Shown: positions 1 through 9,704, counted from the first letter of the stretch. The stretch is DNA of 57,701 nt from Bacillus sp. FJAT-27264 (GCF_001682855.1 NZ_MAQW01000031.1:307155-364855); one strand, 5' to 3'. Program-made: numbers and translations. The notes: generated by a model not told the origin, from the sequence alone.

Positions 1-3000
1 TTGACGCTGAAAAGCAACACGTTATCTAGCATCCAGAACGGAACAACCGCTCTAGTATTGGGAACCGACTACACGCTAGCAAATGATGTAGTTACGCTTA
101 AGAAAGAGTATCTGGCTTCACTGCCTGAAGGAATCACGAACCTCGTGTTTACGTTCAGCGCCGGCAATCCGCAGACACTGGCAATCACAGTGAGCGACAG
201 TACACCGAAGAACAGCGTAATTACACCAACAACGGGAAGCTTCGATAAGAAGACTTCAGCACAAGCGGATGTAACAACAGTGCTGACGTTAGATGGCAAC
301 ACGCTGTCTGGCATTAAGAACGGCACAGCAACATTGGTAGCTGGAACGGACTACACGGTTACAGGCAACATAGTAGCGATCAAGAAATCATACTTGGCGC
401 TTCAACCAGTAGGGCTAACAAGCCTAGAGTTCACGTTCAGCGCAGGCAATCCGCAGACACTGGCAATCACAGTAAGTGATAGCACACCGAAGAACAGTGT
501 AATTACACCGGCAATCGGAAGCTTCGATAAGAAGACTTCAGCGCAAGCGGATGTAACAACAGTGCTGACGTTAGATGGCAACACGCTGTCTGGCATTAAG
601 AACGGCACAGCAACATTGGTAGCTGGAACGGACTACACGGTTACAGGCAACATAGTAGCGATCAAGAAATCATACTTGGCGCTTCAACCAGTAGGGCTAA
701 CAAGCCTAGAGTTCACGTTCAGCGCAGGCAACCCGCAGACACTGGCAATCACAGTGAGCGACAGTACGCCGAAGAACAGCGTAATTACACCGGCAACGGG
801 AAGCTTCGATAAGAAGATTTCAGCGCAAGCGGATGTAACAACAGTGTTGACGTTAGATGGCAATACGCTGTCTAGCATTAAGAATGGCACGGCTACCTTA
901 GTACCGGGTACCGACTACACAGTTGTCAATAATGCGGTGTCGATTAAAAAAGAGTATCTGTTGAATCAACCTGTTGGCGTAATGAACTTAACTTTTGAGT
1001 TCAGTGCAGGTGCAGCGCAGACCCTAACGATTACCGTCACTGACAGTACACCAAACAACAGTGACATTGGTACGACAAGCGCGAATTTTGATAAGAACAC
1101 TTCTACGCAAGCGGATGTAGCGGTCACCTTGACGCTGAACGGTAACACGTTCACAGGCATCAAGAACGGTGACAATGTGCTGATTGAAGGCACGGATTAC
1201 ACTTTGAATGGCAATACAGTTTCGATTAAAAAAGAGTATTTGGCTAATCTGTCAGTCGGCACAATCAACTTGGCATTCCAATTCAGTGCAGGCTCGCCCC
1301 AAGTATTGGCGATTGCGATTACTGATTCCACGCCAATTGTAGAGGGTCCACCAGTGCTGCAATCCGCAGTTGCGGGCAATGCGGAGGTTAACCTCATATG
1401 GACGCCGGTAAAAGGCGCTAACGGTTACAAAATCTACTATAGTCTCGTTTCAGGCAACTTCGGAACTGAGGCGGCGACTGTTAGCAGCTCCGTATACAGC
1501 TATGATGTAAAAGGCCTGATTAATGGCGCAACCTATTATCTTGCAGTACGGTCCAGCCTCTTGGAAGGTGAAGGCTTGTTGTCTAATGAACTCAGCGCAA
1601 CGCCTAAAGGCGCGCCGGGAACACCGACGAATGTAACTGCAAGCGCAGGGGACAGTCAAGCTACAGTGTCCTTTACTCCGCCTCTAGGCAATGGGGGAAG
1701 CGACATTACGAGATATGACGTTCTGGATGCTGCGGGTAAAATCGTAGGTACAGGAACTTCCAGCCCGATCACAGTTACAGGTCTTAGCAATGGAACAGCG
1801 TACAGCTTTATAGTAAAAGCGGTCAACAGCGAAGGCAGCAGCGCAGCTTCGGTAAGCTCTAACACGGTAACGCCAAGCGCACCTGCGACTGGCGGGGGGG
1901 ACAATCCAACTCCTGCGCCAACACCAACGCCGACCCCGAACACTCCAAGCACTCCGAGCACTCCGAGCACTTCAAGTAGCCCTAGTCCGGTTAGTACGGG
2001 TGTGGATATTATTGTAAACGGTAAGGTTGAGAAGATTGGTACGGCTGAATCCACGCAAGTGAACAATCAGACGGTTACTACGATTTCGGTAGACCAATCC
2101 AAGCTGGCTGAGAAACTGGTGAATGAGGGACAAGGGGTTGTTATTACGATCCCTGTGGCCACAAGTACAGATGTGGCTATTGGTCAACTGACAGGTCAGA
2201 TGATCAAGGACATGGAACAGAAACAAGCAGTGCTGGAGCTTAAAACAGAGCAAGCTACTTACACACTGCCAGCACAGCAAATTAATATCAATGCCATCTC
2301 GAGCCAATTTGGACCAGCGGTATCCCTTCAGGATATTAAGGTTCAAATTGAAGTTGATAAATCTACACCGGAAACGATGAAAATCGTGGAGAACTCAGCA
2401 GCGAAGGGGCAGTTCACTTTAGTTGCACCACCGCTTGAATTCAAGGTTGTAGCTACTTATGGCGACAAAACGATTGAGATCTCCAAATTCAACGCCTATG
2501 TAGAACGTACGATTGCGATTCCAGACGGTGTAGATCCTAACAAAATCACTACCGGAATCGTTGTTGATCCGGATGGCACTGTCCGTCATGTGCCAACCAA
2601 GCTCGTTGTCATTGATGGTAAGTATTTTGCCAAGGTGAACAGTCTCACCAACAGCACCTACTCTATTGTATGGCATCCGATTGAGTTCAAAGATGTTGCG
2701 AATCATTGGTCGAAAAATGCAGTGAACAATATGGGCTCCCGGATGGTTATTGACGGTGTCGGAAACGGCCTGTTCAACCCGGGACAAGATATTACCCGCG
2801 CCGAGTTTGCGGCGATTGTGGTCAGAGGATTGGGCTTGAAGCTGGAGAACAGCGGAACTGCATTCACGGATGTACAGGATTCGGCTTGGTATAGCAAAGC
2901 TGTCCAAACTGCAGTCTCTTACAACCTGATCAATGGTTTCGAAGACGGTACCTTCCGTCCAACGGACAAGATCACGCGTGAACAGGCGATGAACATCATT

Positions 3001-3249
3001 GCCAAGGCAATGAAAATTACCGGTCTGAAAGACAAGCTGGGGGCGCATGCGGCAGCAACCGGGGCAGGCAGCTTTACAGATGCTGGGCAAGCGTCGGAAT
3101 GGGCGAAGAGTGCCATTGCAGACAGCCTGCAAGCAGGTATTGTCTCCGGCAGAAGCAGCACAGAGCTGGCTCCGAAAGCAAGCATCACCCGTGCAGAGGT
3201 AGCAGCGATTATCGAGAGACTTTTGCAGAAATCAGATTTGATTCAATAA
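1..3249 (+). CDS. SLH-anchored surface protein with X2 and Fn3 modules (5' end cut by window)
   Basis: This is the C-terminal 1082 residues of an exported, cell-wall-bound protein. In order it shows X2-type Ig-like modules (residues 1 to about 440, 94-residue period, each with an FDK...QADV...LTL start and an FSAG..QTL.I.V.DSTP end), two fibronectin type III domains (about 450-537 and 540-630), a Pro/Thr/Ser-rich linker (about 630-665), an unassigned beta-rich region (about 670-890) and three SLH domains beginning near residues 896, 955 and 1024. SLH domains bind pyruvylated secondary cell-wall polymer, so the protein should sit on the envelope. The frame is open at base 1 and begins inside an X2 module, so the true start and signal peptide lie outside the window. 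No catalytic domain is visible here. A terminator follows immediately. Function beyond surface display is unknown. Confidence 0.93.
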   Translation: MTLKSNTLSSIQNGTTALVLGTDYTLANDVVTLKKEYLASLPEGITNLVFTFSAGNPQTLAITVSDSTPKNSVITPTTGSFDKKTSAQADVTTVLTLDGNTLSGIKNGTATLVAGTDYTVTGNIVAIKKSYLALQPVGLTSLEFTFSAGNPQTLAITVSDSTPKNSVITPAIGSFDKKTSAQADVTTVLTLDGNTLSGIKNGTATLVAGTDYTVTGNIVAIKKSYLALQPVGLTSLEFTFSAGNPQTLAITVSDSTPKNSVITPATGSFDKKISAQADVTTVLTLDGNTLSSIKNGTATLVPGTDYTVVNNAVSIKKEYLLNQPVGVMNLTFEFSAGAAQTLTITVTDSTPNNSDIGTTSANFDKNTSTQADVAVTLTLNGNTFTGIKNGDNVLIEGTDYTLNGNTVSIKKEYLANLSVGTINLAFQFSAGSPQVLAIAITDSTPIVEGPPVLQSAVAGNAEVNLIWTPVKGANGYKIYYSLVSGNFGTEAATVSSSVYSYDVKGLINGATYYLAVRSSLLEGEGLLSNELSATPKGAPGTPTNVTASAGDSQATVSFTPPLGNGGSDITRYDVLDAAGKIVGTGTSSPITVTGLSNGTAYSFIVKAVNSEGSSAASVSSNTVTPSAPATGGGDNPTPAPTPTPTPNTPSTPSTPSTSSSPSPVSTGVDIIVNGKVEKIGTAESTQVNNQTVTTISVDQSKLAEKLVNEGQGVVITIPVATSTDVAIGQLTGQMIKDMEQKQAVLELKTEQATYTLPAQQININAISSQFGPAVSLQDIKVQIEVDKSTPETMKIVENSAAKGQFTLVAPPLEFKVVATYGDKTIEISKFNAYVERTIAIPDGVDPNKITTGIVVDPDGTVRHVPTKLVVIDGKYFAKVNSLTNSTYSIVWHPIEFKDVANHWSKNAVNNMGSRMVIDGVGNGLFNPGQDITRAEFAAIVVRGLGLKLENSGTAFTDVQDSAWYSKAVQTAVSYNLINGFEDGTFRPTDKITREQAMNIIAKAMKITGLKDKLGAHAAATGAGSFTDAGQASEWAKSAIADSLQAGIVSGRSSTELAPKASITRAEVAAIIERLLQKSDLIQ
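196..1323 (+). repeat. Four tandem 282-bp X2-module repeats
   Basis: The DSTP codons recur at 196, 478, 760, 1042 and 1324, exactly 282 bp (94 codons) apart. The first two full units share a long stretch with no or almost no difference (about 264-450 versus 546-732), the third is similar, and the fourth is clearly diverged. Such near identity at the DNA level points to recent duplication or gene conversion. Confidence 0.93.
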
Positions 3250-3268
3250 AAGAATAGAACTGGCCTAC

Positions 3269-3311
3269 GCCTCTATATTTGCTGATTGCAGCAGATGTAG
3301 AGGCTTTTTTT
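3269..3311 (+). terminator. Rho-independent terminator of the SLH gene
   Basis: A 16-bp stem (arms 3269-3284 and 3289-3304, with two G-U pairs, loop ATTG) is followed by seven T. It lies 20 bases after the stop codon. Confidence 0.93.
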
Positions 3312-3375
3312 GCTTGAAGGGAGGGGAATAGGGAAGTTGCATGTCTATTTTCTCTGGAGAGAGGCGAGGTTAGCC

Positions 3376-3384
3376 TGATATAAT
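3376..3384 (+). promoter_or_regulatory. Extended -10 promoter for the SARP-like regulator
   Basis: TGATATAAT is an exact extended -10 element (TGnTATAAT). There is no good -35 at 17 bp. It lies 38 bases before the start of the next gene, whose Shine-Dalgarno is GAAGGAAGG. Confidence 0.55.
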
Positions 3385-3422
3385 GAGTCCATTAAAGTGA
3401 ACGTGAGAAGGAAGGTTCTTGG

Positions 3423-4574
3423 ATGCGGCTTGAATTGCATGACCATGAATATAAAGTGACTGCGGAAGGCCTTACAGTGGAGCTGTTACCTAAAGAATTT
3501 GCCCTTCTGCGATTTCTCTATCTGAATAGAGGGCGTACTTTCAGCCGGGAACAATTACTTGATAAAGTATGGCCACTGGAATATCCGGTGGAACGGACCG
3601 TGGATGATCATATTTACCGGTTGCGTAAGAAGCTGGGATGTTTTTCTCGCCTCAGGATCAGCACTGTGCGGGGTCTCGGCTACAGTTTGGCCGTTCAGGA
3701 TACCGCCGGAATGGTCGTTTCTCCATCCATTCAGGACACAGCGCTGCATGAGACAATGCGTGGGGTTTTTGCGAAATATCATCAATATGGGCAGGGGAGA
3801 TCCATGCAGATTCTTGCACGGCAGCAGGATGTGCTGGGTTATGAGCTGGACCCTTTTTATGCCGTCTATGTTCATTTTGTGCAGGGGGATCTGGAATGGT
3901 TGCTGAATACAACGGAGGCTCCGCTTACAGATCGGCTTTACTCCTTGATGCTGTTCTTCCTGTTCACTGGCGACCCCGCAGAACGGCTGGCTTCTTGTGA
4001 GTTGATGATCGAACGAAAGATCCTTCCCGCGTTTCAGCATCAGGAACTGAAAATCCTCAATATACTGGACCTTTGTGCAGTGGCCGGGGAGACGGACAAA
4101 GCGCTGGAACGCTTAGAACTCACTTACACAGTGATTAAAGATCCGGAGTATGAGAATTTTGAGCTTCCAGTAGCCATTAACGAGATGTTCGTTCATCTGG
4201 TGGCTGGAACGTCTGACGCACAAGTGGCGGCGATGGTCGGAAACATAGAGGAGCGTCTAAAGGCAAGGCCTTTTCTGCGTGAGAGCGGTAGTTACAACTT
4301 TGTCCATGGAATATGGAAGCTGCGGCAAAAGAATTGGCGTGACGGTGAAGCACTCCTGGACGAGGGATTGCGGATTCTGGAGGTCTCAGGGTTTGTTCCC
4401 TTACTGCTACAGGCGTTGCACCGAATCGTGTTTTGTTCTAAATGGATCTCCTATCCTGAAGCCCTGCTGAATAAATACACACAATTATTCGAAGCAGCGC
4501 AGACTTCGCATGGGCTGGACACTCTATTGAAGCCGCTCGAAGCCATTATTCTCCGTGAGCTAAATCCCCTCTGA
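3423..4574 (+). CDS. Winged-helix transcriptional regulator with helical C-terminal region
   Basis: The first 90 residues are an OmpR/PhoB-type winged-helix DNA-binding domain (recognition region ERTVDDHIYRLRKKL, wing ending VRGLGYSL), but no receiver domain precedes it. The remaining 290 residues are Leu-rich and helical, like the TPR/BTAD-type sensor regions of SARP-like regulators. The gene is followed after 75 bases by an MFS exporter on the same strand, so it probably controls that transporter, perhaps responding to its substrate. Start ATG has a GGAAGG box at proper spacing. The DNA-binding assignment is firm, while the ligand and target are inference. Confidence 0.8.
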   Translation: MRLELHDHEYKVTAEGLTVELLPKEFALLRFLYLNRGRTFSREQLLDKVWPLEYPVERTVDDHIYRLRKKLGCFSRLRISTVRGLGYSLAVQDTAGMVVSPSIQDTALHETMRGVFAKYHQYGQGRSMQILARQQDVLGYELDPFYAVYVHFVQGDLEWLLNTTEAPLTDRLYSLMLFFLFTGDPAERLASCELMIERKILPAFQHQELKILNILDLCAVAGETDKALERLELTYTVIKDPEYENFELPVAINEMFVHLVAGTSDAQVAAMVGNIEERLKARPFLRESGSYNFVHGIWKLRQKNWRDGEALLDEGLRILEVSGFVPLLLQALHRIVFCSKWISYPEALLNKYTQLFEAAQTSHGLDTLLKPLEAIILRELNPL

Positions 4575-4649
4575 TCTTTCTCTGACATTCCTCTGTTACT
4601 TTGGCTTTAGGGTCAACTTGATCCATTCAAGCAACTGGAGGAATGTCTT

Positions 4650-5933
4650 ATGCAAGTTACTTCTCAATCTCAACCAAGCCTATTGCGCAATAAAGTGTAC
4701 CTGCGCGTCTACACCGCCTTCGCCACTGCGACTTTCGGTGACTGGTTCGATGCGCTAGCGATTCAGGTGCTTGTCGGCTATCGCTGGCAGGCTAGCCCGC
4801 TGATGCTGGCGTTAATTCCAGTCTCGCTGGCGCTGCCCGGCATTTTGCTGGGCTCAGTGGCAGGTGTGGCTGCTGACCGGCTGAACCAGCTCAAGCTGAT
4901 GCGTATCTGTGATCTGCTCACCGCGATCCTGACCGTCCTGGTGTTGTTGGCCCCGAATATGTGGTGGCTGCTCCCCTTGCTGATGCTGCGCGCGGGACTC
5001 TCAACATTAAATGTTCCTGCTCAACAATCCTTGACTCGCAACATTGTGCGGGAGGACCAACTGCTACAGGCGACTTCTCTGAATGGGATCGTGAATCAAA
5101 GCTCCAAGATTGCCGGTCCGCTGCTTGGAGGGCTGGCGTTGTCGGTACTCTCGCCCCAATGGTGCATTCTGCTCAATGCATGTCTGCGAGCCGGATCTTA
5201 CCTGCTGCTGCTCAGTGTCAAAAATGCTGGGGCTATTGCAGAGAAGCGACATTCGGATATTCCGAAGGAACAGGTTCCACTAAGCCAGATGTGGAGCGAA
5301 GGCTGGAGTTTTATTCTGCGTAGCCGCTTGCTGCTGAGCACCATGATATTTGGTCTTATCGGATCGCTGGCGATCCAGATGATTGATTTTCAATTCACTA
5401 GTTTATTCCGGATCATTGCTCCAGAGCAGGAGGCGATGCTGGGCTGGATGGTGGCAGCTTCCGGCGCGGGAGCTCTGCTGATGATTATAGTGATGAACAA
5501 GATGAACTCTAGCGCTGGATACGGTTGGAAGATGGGCTGTGGTTATGTACTGATTGGAGCAGCGTTTTCTGGACTGGGATTCCTCCCGCCGGGTGCCGGG
5601 CTCTTTCCTGTACTGCTGATGGGGATTCTACTGGGACTGGGGAACGGGTTCGCAATGATCACCTTCAATTATTGTCTGCAAAAAGAGACACCGCCGCACA
5701 TCATCGGCCGGATATTTGGCATCCAGAATACCATTTTAAGTGGCGTTATGATTATTGCCCCGCTGCTGGGGGCAATCTTGGTACAAAATGCTGGTCCTAG
5801 CGCCATTTTTGTTAACTTTGGGATCGTTATTGCGGGAATCGGACTGCTGGGTTTTCTGTTACAACGGGTGTTGTGGCCTGCTGAAAAAGAGGGGGATACC
5901 GCCTCTCGTGTGGAGCAGTTTGCCGGGGAATAA
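4650..5933 (+). CDS. MFS efflux transporter
   Basis: A 427-residue integral membrane protein with about twelve hydrophobic segments. The N-terminal FGDWFDALAIQVLVGY stretch and the loop GVAADRLNQLKLMRICDLL (motif A-like) after TM2 are typical of the macrolide-efflux-like branch of the major facilitator superfamily (MFS_3). It should export a small molecule using the proton gradient; the substrate cannot be read from sequence. Start ATG is preceded by CTGGAGGAA at 7-8 bases. It lies downstream of the winged-helix regulator and is likely its target or co-transcribed partner. Confidence 0.88.
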   Translation: MQVTSQSQPSLLRNKVYLRVYTAFATATFGDWFDALAIQVLVGYRWQASPLMLALIPVSLALPGILLGSVAGVAADRLNQLKLMRICDLLTAILTVLVLLAPNMWWLLPLLMLRAGLSTLNVPAQQSLTRNIVREDQLLQATSLNGIVNQSSKIAGPLLGGLALSVLSPQWCILLNACLRAGSYLLLLSVKNAGAIAEKRHSDIPKEQVPLSQMWSEGWSFILRSRLLLSTMIFGLIGSLAIQMIDFQFTSLFRIIAPEQEAMLGWMVAASGAGALLMIIVMNKMNSSAGYGWKMGCGYVLIGAAFSGLGFLPPGAGLFPVLLMGILLGLGNGFAMITFNYCLQKETPPHIIGRIFGIQNTILSGVMIIAPLLGAILVQNAGPSAIFVNFGIVIAGIGLLGFLLQRVLWPAEKEGDTASRVEQFAGE

Positions 5934-6095
5934 TTCAGCTCGACGTAAGTCTTTCTACTCTTTACGGCTAATAGATTGCTATGCCATACTTCAAAGGGGG
6001 ATAGTCCCTAATATGGAAGATGATTGGACATGGGCTTTGCGAAAATGCAAAGTCCGATAAAGAACCGGAATAAATAAATACCAACATGAGATGCA

Positions 6096-7175
6096 ATGAT
6101 GGCAGATCCTGATTTCAGTTTATTTAAAGAAGTGTTTATAGAGCATTGCAGAAGAACACTAGAGGATTTTTCCAAAACCAATGGTAATCAAGACGTATAT
6201 GCTGTTGTGCTGGATGCAGAACCCACTTACGGACGGGTAATATTGCGGTGGAATACCCTGGAAGCCTTACAAAAAATAGCAGTGGCTTTCTACGGCTCAT
6301 ACAAACCTGATCAGGTGGACGGACGCGGCGGCTTGAAGTTTAATGCGATAAATTTTTTCTATGAAGATCCTGCTCAACCGGAAGCGATGGATGAGTTCGC
6401 GTACCTGCTGGAGTGTAGGCTAAGTGAATTGAATGACAAGTGGGACGAGGATGCGAGTGCACCCGAAATCCAGGAAGCTAATGATCTGCGAGCAGAATTC
6501 ATAGAAATGCTAATTGAGATGGTAGATGAGCTTCAGGATGTGATGCAGCTATTGAACAAGACGGATGATTTCATAGCTTTTGTGGTGGATTATGATGAAG
6601 ATTACTTGCAGTATCTTGATCGTAAGGTGAGTCAAGAGGTCTATTACAGGGCATTTCCCGAAATGAAAAGATTTGCGGAGCATAAGGAGAGAATAAAACA
6701 GCTGCCCATAACTGAGCAGATTGAGTATTGGTTTAATAACTATCTGGATCTGGATATTTTTATCGGCAAAGACACGGATGAAGCATCCAAGTTAAAGGGA
6801 ATGTACCTTAATAAATATGATATGGAGGATGAACTAATACTTCTTGGTGCTCCAGCAACTGACTGGCTTGTTACTCATTTTGGAATGTTGTCTGGCTATC
6901 GCCCAATGCCTGATGGCATAGCCGATGTTGCACGTTCCGCGATCCGCTACCGCCTTATGAATATGTTAAAGATGATTGGTCTTGCCGAAGAGGAGACAAC
7001 CCGCCGTTTGCTGCAGATTTTATTGAGGAAATATATGGAATATAGAGAATCCGACGAATGCATTCAAATCGCTAGAACGCTGCATGCGTTGAACCCAGAA
7101 CGTTACCCGGAGGCAGAGGTTGATGAAAGCAGGGTGATATTGACGAATATTGAAAGTTATCAAAAGCTTGCCTAG
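6096..7175 (+). CDS. Uncharacterised soluble 359-residue protein
   Basis: An acidic soluble protein without membrane segments. The N-terminal third (YAVVLDAE...GRVILRWNTLEALQKI) has some resemblance to DUF4303-type proteins, but I cannot confirm this. The C-terminal part (about 230-350) is helical. The start is one of two adjacent ATG codons at 6096/6099, with only a weak GAG upstream. A G-C stem without T-run lies just upstream at 6033-6054. It stands alone between an MFS gene and a bidirectional terminator, so context gives no function. Confidence 0.7.
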   Translation: MMADPDFSLFKEVFIEHCRRTLEDFSKTNGNQDVYAVVLDAEPTYGRVILRWNTLEALQKIAVAFYGSYKPDQVDGRGGLKFNAINFFYEDPAQPEAMDEFAYLLECRLSELNDKWDEDASAPEIQEANDLRAEFIEMLIEMVDELQDVMQLLNKTDDFIAFVVDYDEDYLQYLDRKVSQEVYYRAFPEMKRFAEHKERIKQLPITEQIEYWFNNYLDLDIFIGKDTDEASKLKGMYLNKYDMEDELILLGAPATDWLVTHFGMLSGYRPMPDGIADVARSAIRYRLMNMLKMIGLAEEETTRRLLQILLRKYMEYRESDECIQIARTLHALNPERYPEAEVDESRVILTNIESYQKLA

Positions 7176-7238
7176 AATCGATGGTGAGATGCTGGGACAA
7201 TCTATATTCATCCCCAGTGATAATTTGTGACATCTTAA

Positions 7239-7276
7239 AAAGAGGGCGTTGCCGCTAAGCGGTCAACGTCCTCTTT
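7239..7276. terminator. Bidirectional terminator between convergent genes
   Basis: Arms AAAGAGGGCGTTGCCGCT and AGCGGTCAACGTCCTCTTT pair with one or two bulges. A run of T follows on the minus strand and a weaker A/T stretch on the plus strand. It separates the 359-residue gene and the convergent TatD-type gene. Confidence 0.8.
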
Positions 7277-7399
7277 AAAATATAACAATTTATATGTTTT
7301 ACACTATGAATCACTCTTATATTTCCCGCTGCAACGGATACCGTCCCTTAGAGGACGGCAAAGTCGTTTCTACTGGTCCGGGAGCCTCACGGCCTTGTG

Positions 7400-8179
7400 T
7401 TACAACCCATAGAACCGCACGGTGTTTGCGGTTAATATCTCTTTTGCCCGGCTCTCCGAATGGCCGTGCAACGCCCCCCAGGCGGCGGCCACGTCGTGGA
7501 TCATGGCCGGATGGGTGGTCCGGCCTGCGAATGGCCCTTCAAAGGGCCAGGGGCCGTCCGTCTCCGCCATCACCAGCTCCTTCGGGTAGCGGCGGGCCAA
7601 ATCCTGGATCTCCTGCTCATACAGGAGATCGGGCGTGAAAGAGATATAATCGCCGCGCTGGATCATCCGCGCGACGGTCTCCTCCGGGCCCTTGAACCAG
7701 TGAAAATGGGCCCGGGCAATGCCGTGCTTGTCCAGCAGATCGCAAGCGATCATGGCGTCCTCGTACACGGCATGCAGGACGACCGGCTTGCGAAGGCGCG
7801 CCGCCAGCTCCAAGAACTTGTCGAGCAGCGCAATGTACGGCGCCATCTCGAAAGACTCGCCGCGCTCCAGTGCTTCTGCCCGCGTATAATAGGGCAGCCC
7901 GATCTCGCCGATGGCGGTCAGGCTGTCTGCCCGGGCCTCAATCCATTCCAGGAGCGCGGCGGTCTCCTCCGGCGAAGGCACCGGCTGCTCCGGGTGGAAA
8001 CCGTATGCTGGCCGGACGAGTCCGGGGTACTGGGCGGCTAGCTTTTCGGTGCGAAGGCAGGATCCGTAATTCATGGAGACGGCGAGTAACGCTTCGACGC
8101 CCGCGCCGGGCAACTCGCGCAGTGTGCTCGTAATAAACTCCGGTTCATATTGTTCAAGGTGAATATGAGCATCAATCAT
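7400..8179 (-). CDS. TatD-family metal-dependent hydrolase
   Basis: A 259-residue TIM-barrel hydrolase of the TatD/amidohydrolase superfamily. Metal ligands are visible: the N-terminal HxH (His5, His7), Glu in GEIGLPYY, His in VVLHAVYEDA, His in ARAHFHWF and Asp in AETDGPW. TatD proteins are 3'-5' exonucleases or related metal-dependent hydrolases in the cytoplasm; this one is close to the usual length of about 260. Start ATG has GGGAGG about 9 bases upstream. The gene is visibly richer in G+C than both neighbours, suggesting separate ancestry. The exact substrate is not evident. Confidence 0.9.
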   Translation of the reverse strand: MIDAHIHLEQYEPEFITSTLRELPGAGVEALLAVSMNYGSCLRTEKLAAQYPGLVRPAYGFHPEQPVPSPEETAALLEWIEARADSLTAIGEIGLPYYTRAEALERGESFEMAPYIALLDKFLELAARLRKPVVLHAVYEDAMIACDLLDKHGIARAHFHWFKGPEETVARMIQRGDYISFTPDLLYEQEIQDLARRYPKELVMAETDGPWPFEGPFAGRTTHPAMIHDVAAAWGALHGHSESRAKEILTANTVRFYGL

Positions 8180-8234
8180 TCAAGGTGTCCTCCCAAGTGT
8201 GCAGCATGTGAGCAAAGGGTCATTTATATCTATT

Positions 8235-9551
8235 CTATTTTAACCCATAGGTAGCTTTAGGTGTGAACTGGCCTACTCCCTTTAATACATAGTCAAAGAA
8301 ATTAACAATAATTTGATTTTCAGTTTCAATACAGTAATATTTATCAATGTCTGCTTCTCCACCTTGCAGCATATTGGCCAGTAGGGGAGAAAACAACGGT
8401 AAGTCCGTCAGGCTTAAATGCTTTGCGCCTTGAAAATGAACGGTATAGATCTCCGAGAAGTTTCTATCAGCTACTTTATTTGCAGCATAGACAGAGTGTT
8501 GGTTATCAAGCTGTTTCCAAACATCGTCAGAATAAATATTAAGAACGGGTGTTGTGTAGGGCTGGCCACTTACGACGAGATCATTAGTCTTTTTATCGTA
8601 ATTCAGTTCACTGAACATCGGGGCATCAATATTGACAACAGCATGAACATCACCACGCTCTCTGCCAAGCCAAATGCTTGCAGCACCGCCCATGGAGTGC
8701 CCGAACACACCTATTTTATCCGTATTAATTTGTTTATAAAGCGGATTATGATCATTTTTGGTTTTTTGAAGGATCGTATCGATGACAAAATTCATGTCGT
8801 CTGTCCGTAGCTTCATCCATTTTTGAAAGAGTCGATAGAATTGCTCTACCGTGTAAATACCATCTTTGTTGGCATTGCTGAATTCCTGATAAAATTCTTT
8901 ATTGATCGTAACCATCGTCCCATCCTCTGAAATTGTATAGAAAGAATGATAGGGATGATCAATAGAAACTACGACATAACCATGGCTGGCGAGTTCAGTA
9001 AAGGTAGAGGCATTGCTTGATTTAATACCGTAGGCTCCATGCGAGAATACCAGAAGCGGGTAGGGGCCATTCCCATGCTCGGGATACCAAAATTCCACAT
9101 TAACAAATCTGTTCTTCCCCTCCTTATTGAATTCCTCAATGCGATTGTTGTCAACGTAGGTGTAAGTAGCGGTTGCGACTTTATATTCGCCTGTTACTTT
9201 CAGAGGTTTATACTGGGGGAAAACAAGTGCAGGTGCAAGGGCCAGAATCAACGTGAGCATCATCACAATTGCTTTTCTGACAATACGCATGCTTTTGTAA
9301 GCTTTGGTAGTTGTTTTGTTGCGGAGAAGAGAAACCGTGCCAAATACCGCGGGTAGAAACAGCAGTATAGCAAGTAACACCCAGCGGAAGCTCCACATGA
9401 TGATTGAGGTCAAGGTAAGTGTGGTAAAGACAGCAAAGATAGCTATTCTAGCCCAATTTCTTACTTTCTGATGGTTGTGCTTCGTTATCAGGCAATAAAT
9501 TGCAAGGGCGATCTCTAAGATTACAGCACAACAAAATATCAATAGTTCCAT
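8235..9551 (-). CDS. Membrane-anchored alpha/beta hydrolase (PAF-acetylhydrolase-like)
   Basis: The N-terminal 110 residues contain three or four hydrophobic segments, and the rest is an alpha/beta-hydrolase domain. The oxyanion region LLVFSHGAYG, the nucleophile elbow GHSMGG (Ser at about 286) and a late catalytic His in GAKHLS are present, as in the dienelactone-hydrolase/platelet-activating-factor-acetylhydrolase-like group. It probably hydrolyses an ester at the membrane surface. I place the start at the ATG at 9551 rather than the upstream ATG at 9569, because GGGAG lies 8 bases before 9551. Substrate unknown. Confidence 0.85.
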   Translation of the reverse strand: MELLIFCCAVILEIALAIYCLITKHNHQKVRNWARIAIFAVFTTLTLTSIIMWSFRWVLLAILLFLPAVFGTVSLLRNKTTTKAYKSMRIVRKAIVMMLTLILALAPALVFPQYKPLKVTGEYKVATATYTYVDNNRIEEFNKEGKNRFVNVEFWYPEHGNGPYPLLVFSHGAYGIKSSNASTFTELASHGYVVVSIDHPYHSFYTISEDGTMVTINKEFYQEFSNANKDGIYTVEQFYRLFQKWMKLRTDDMNFVIDTILQKTKNDHNPLYKQINTDKIGVFGHSMGGAASIWLGRERGDVHAVVNIDAPMFSELNYDKKTNDLVVSGQPYTTPVLNIYSDDVWKQLDNQHSVYAANKVADRNFSEIYTVHFQGAKHLSLTDLPLFSPLLANMLQGGEADIDKYYCIETENQIIVNFFDYVLKGVGQFTPKATYGLK

Positions 9552-9663
9552 CGTTGTTACTCCCTTCATGTTCTTATGTATTTTGATGACATCATCATAA
9601 AAAACGGCTAGAAGGAAGTATATAGAAAAACAATAAGCTGTAGCTACAAGGGAATAAGTTGCA

Positions 9664-9704
9664 AAAAATGATGCGATAAGCTATCCGCTCACCGCATCAT
9701 TTTT
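9664..9704 (-). terminator. Terminator overlapping the 3' end of the DUF3021 gene
   Basis: A perfect 12-bp stem (AAAAATGATGCG / CGCATCATTTTT) whose left arm on the minus strand includes the last codons of the DUF3021 gene. Six T follow on the minus strand. Confidence 0.85.

Noticed and set aside
196..1323. 282-bp repeats considered as a non-coding satellite
   Set aside because: The repeat is a whole number of codons (94) and encodes X2 modules in frame.
1656..3132. Long minus-strand open frames opposite the SLH gene
   Set aside because: They mirror the repeats and codon bias of the plus-strand gene, show no ribosome sites and no recognisable domains.
6033..6054. Hairpin GGGCTTTGC/GCAAAGTCC as a terminator
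   Set aside because: No T-run follows on either strand.
7460..8041. Plus-strand open frame of 193 residues opposite TatD
   Set aside because: High GC content produces long shadow frames; metal ligands and motifs are all on the minus strand.
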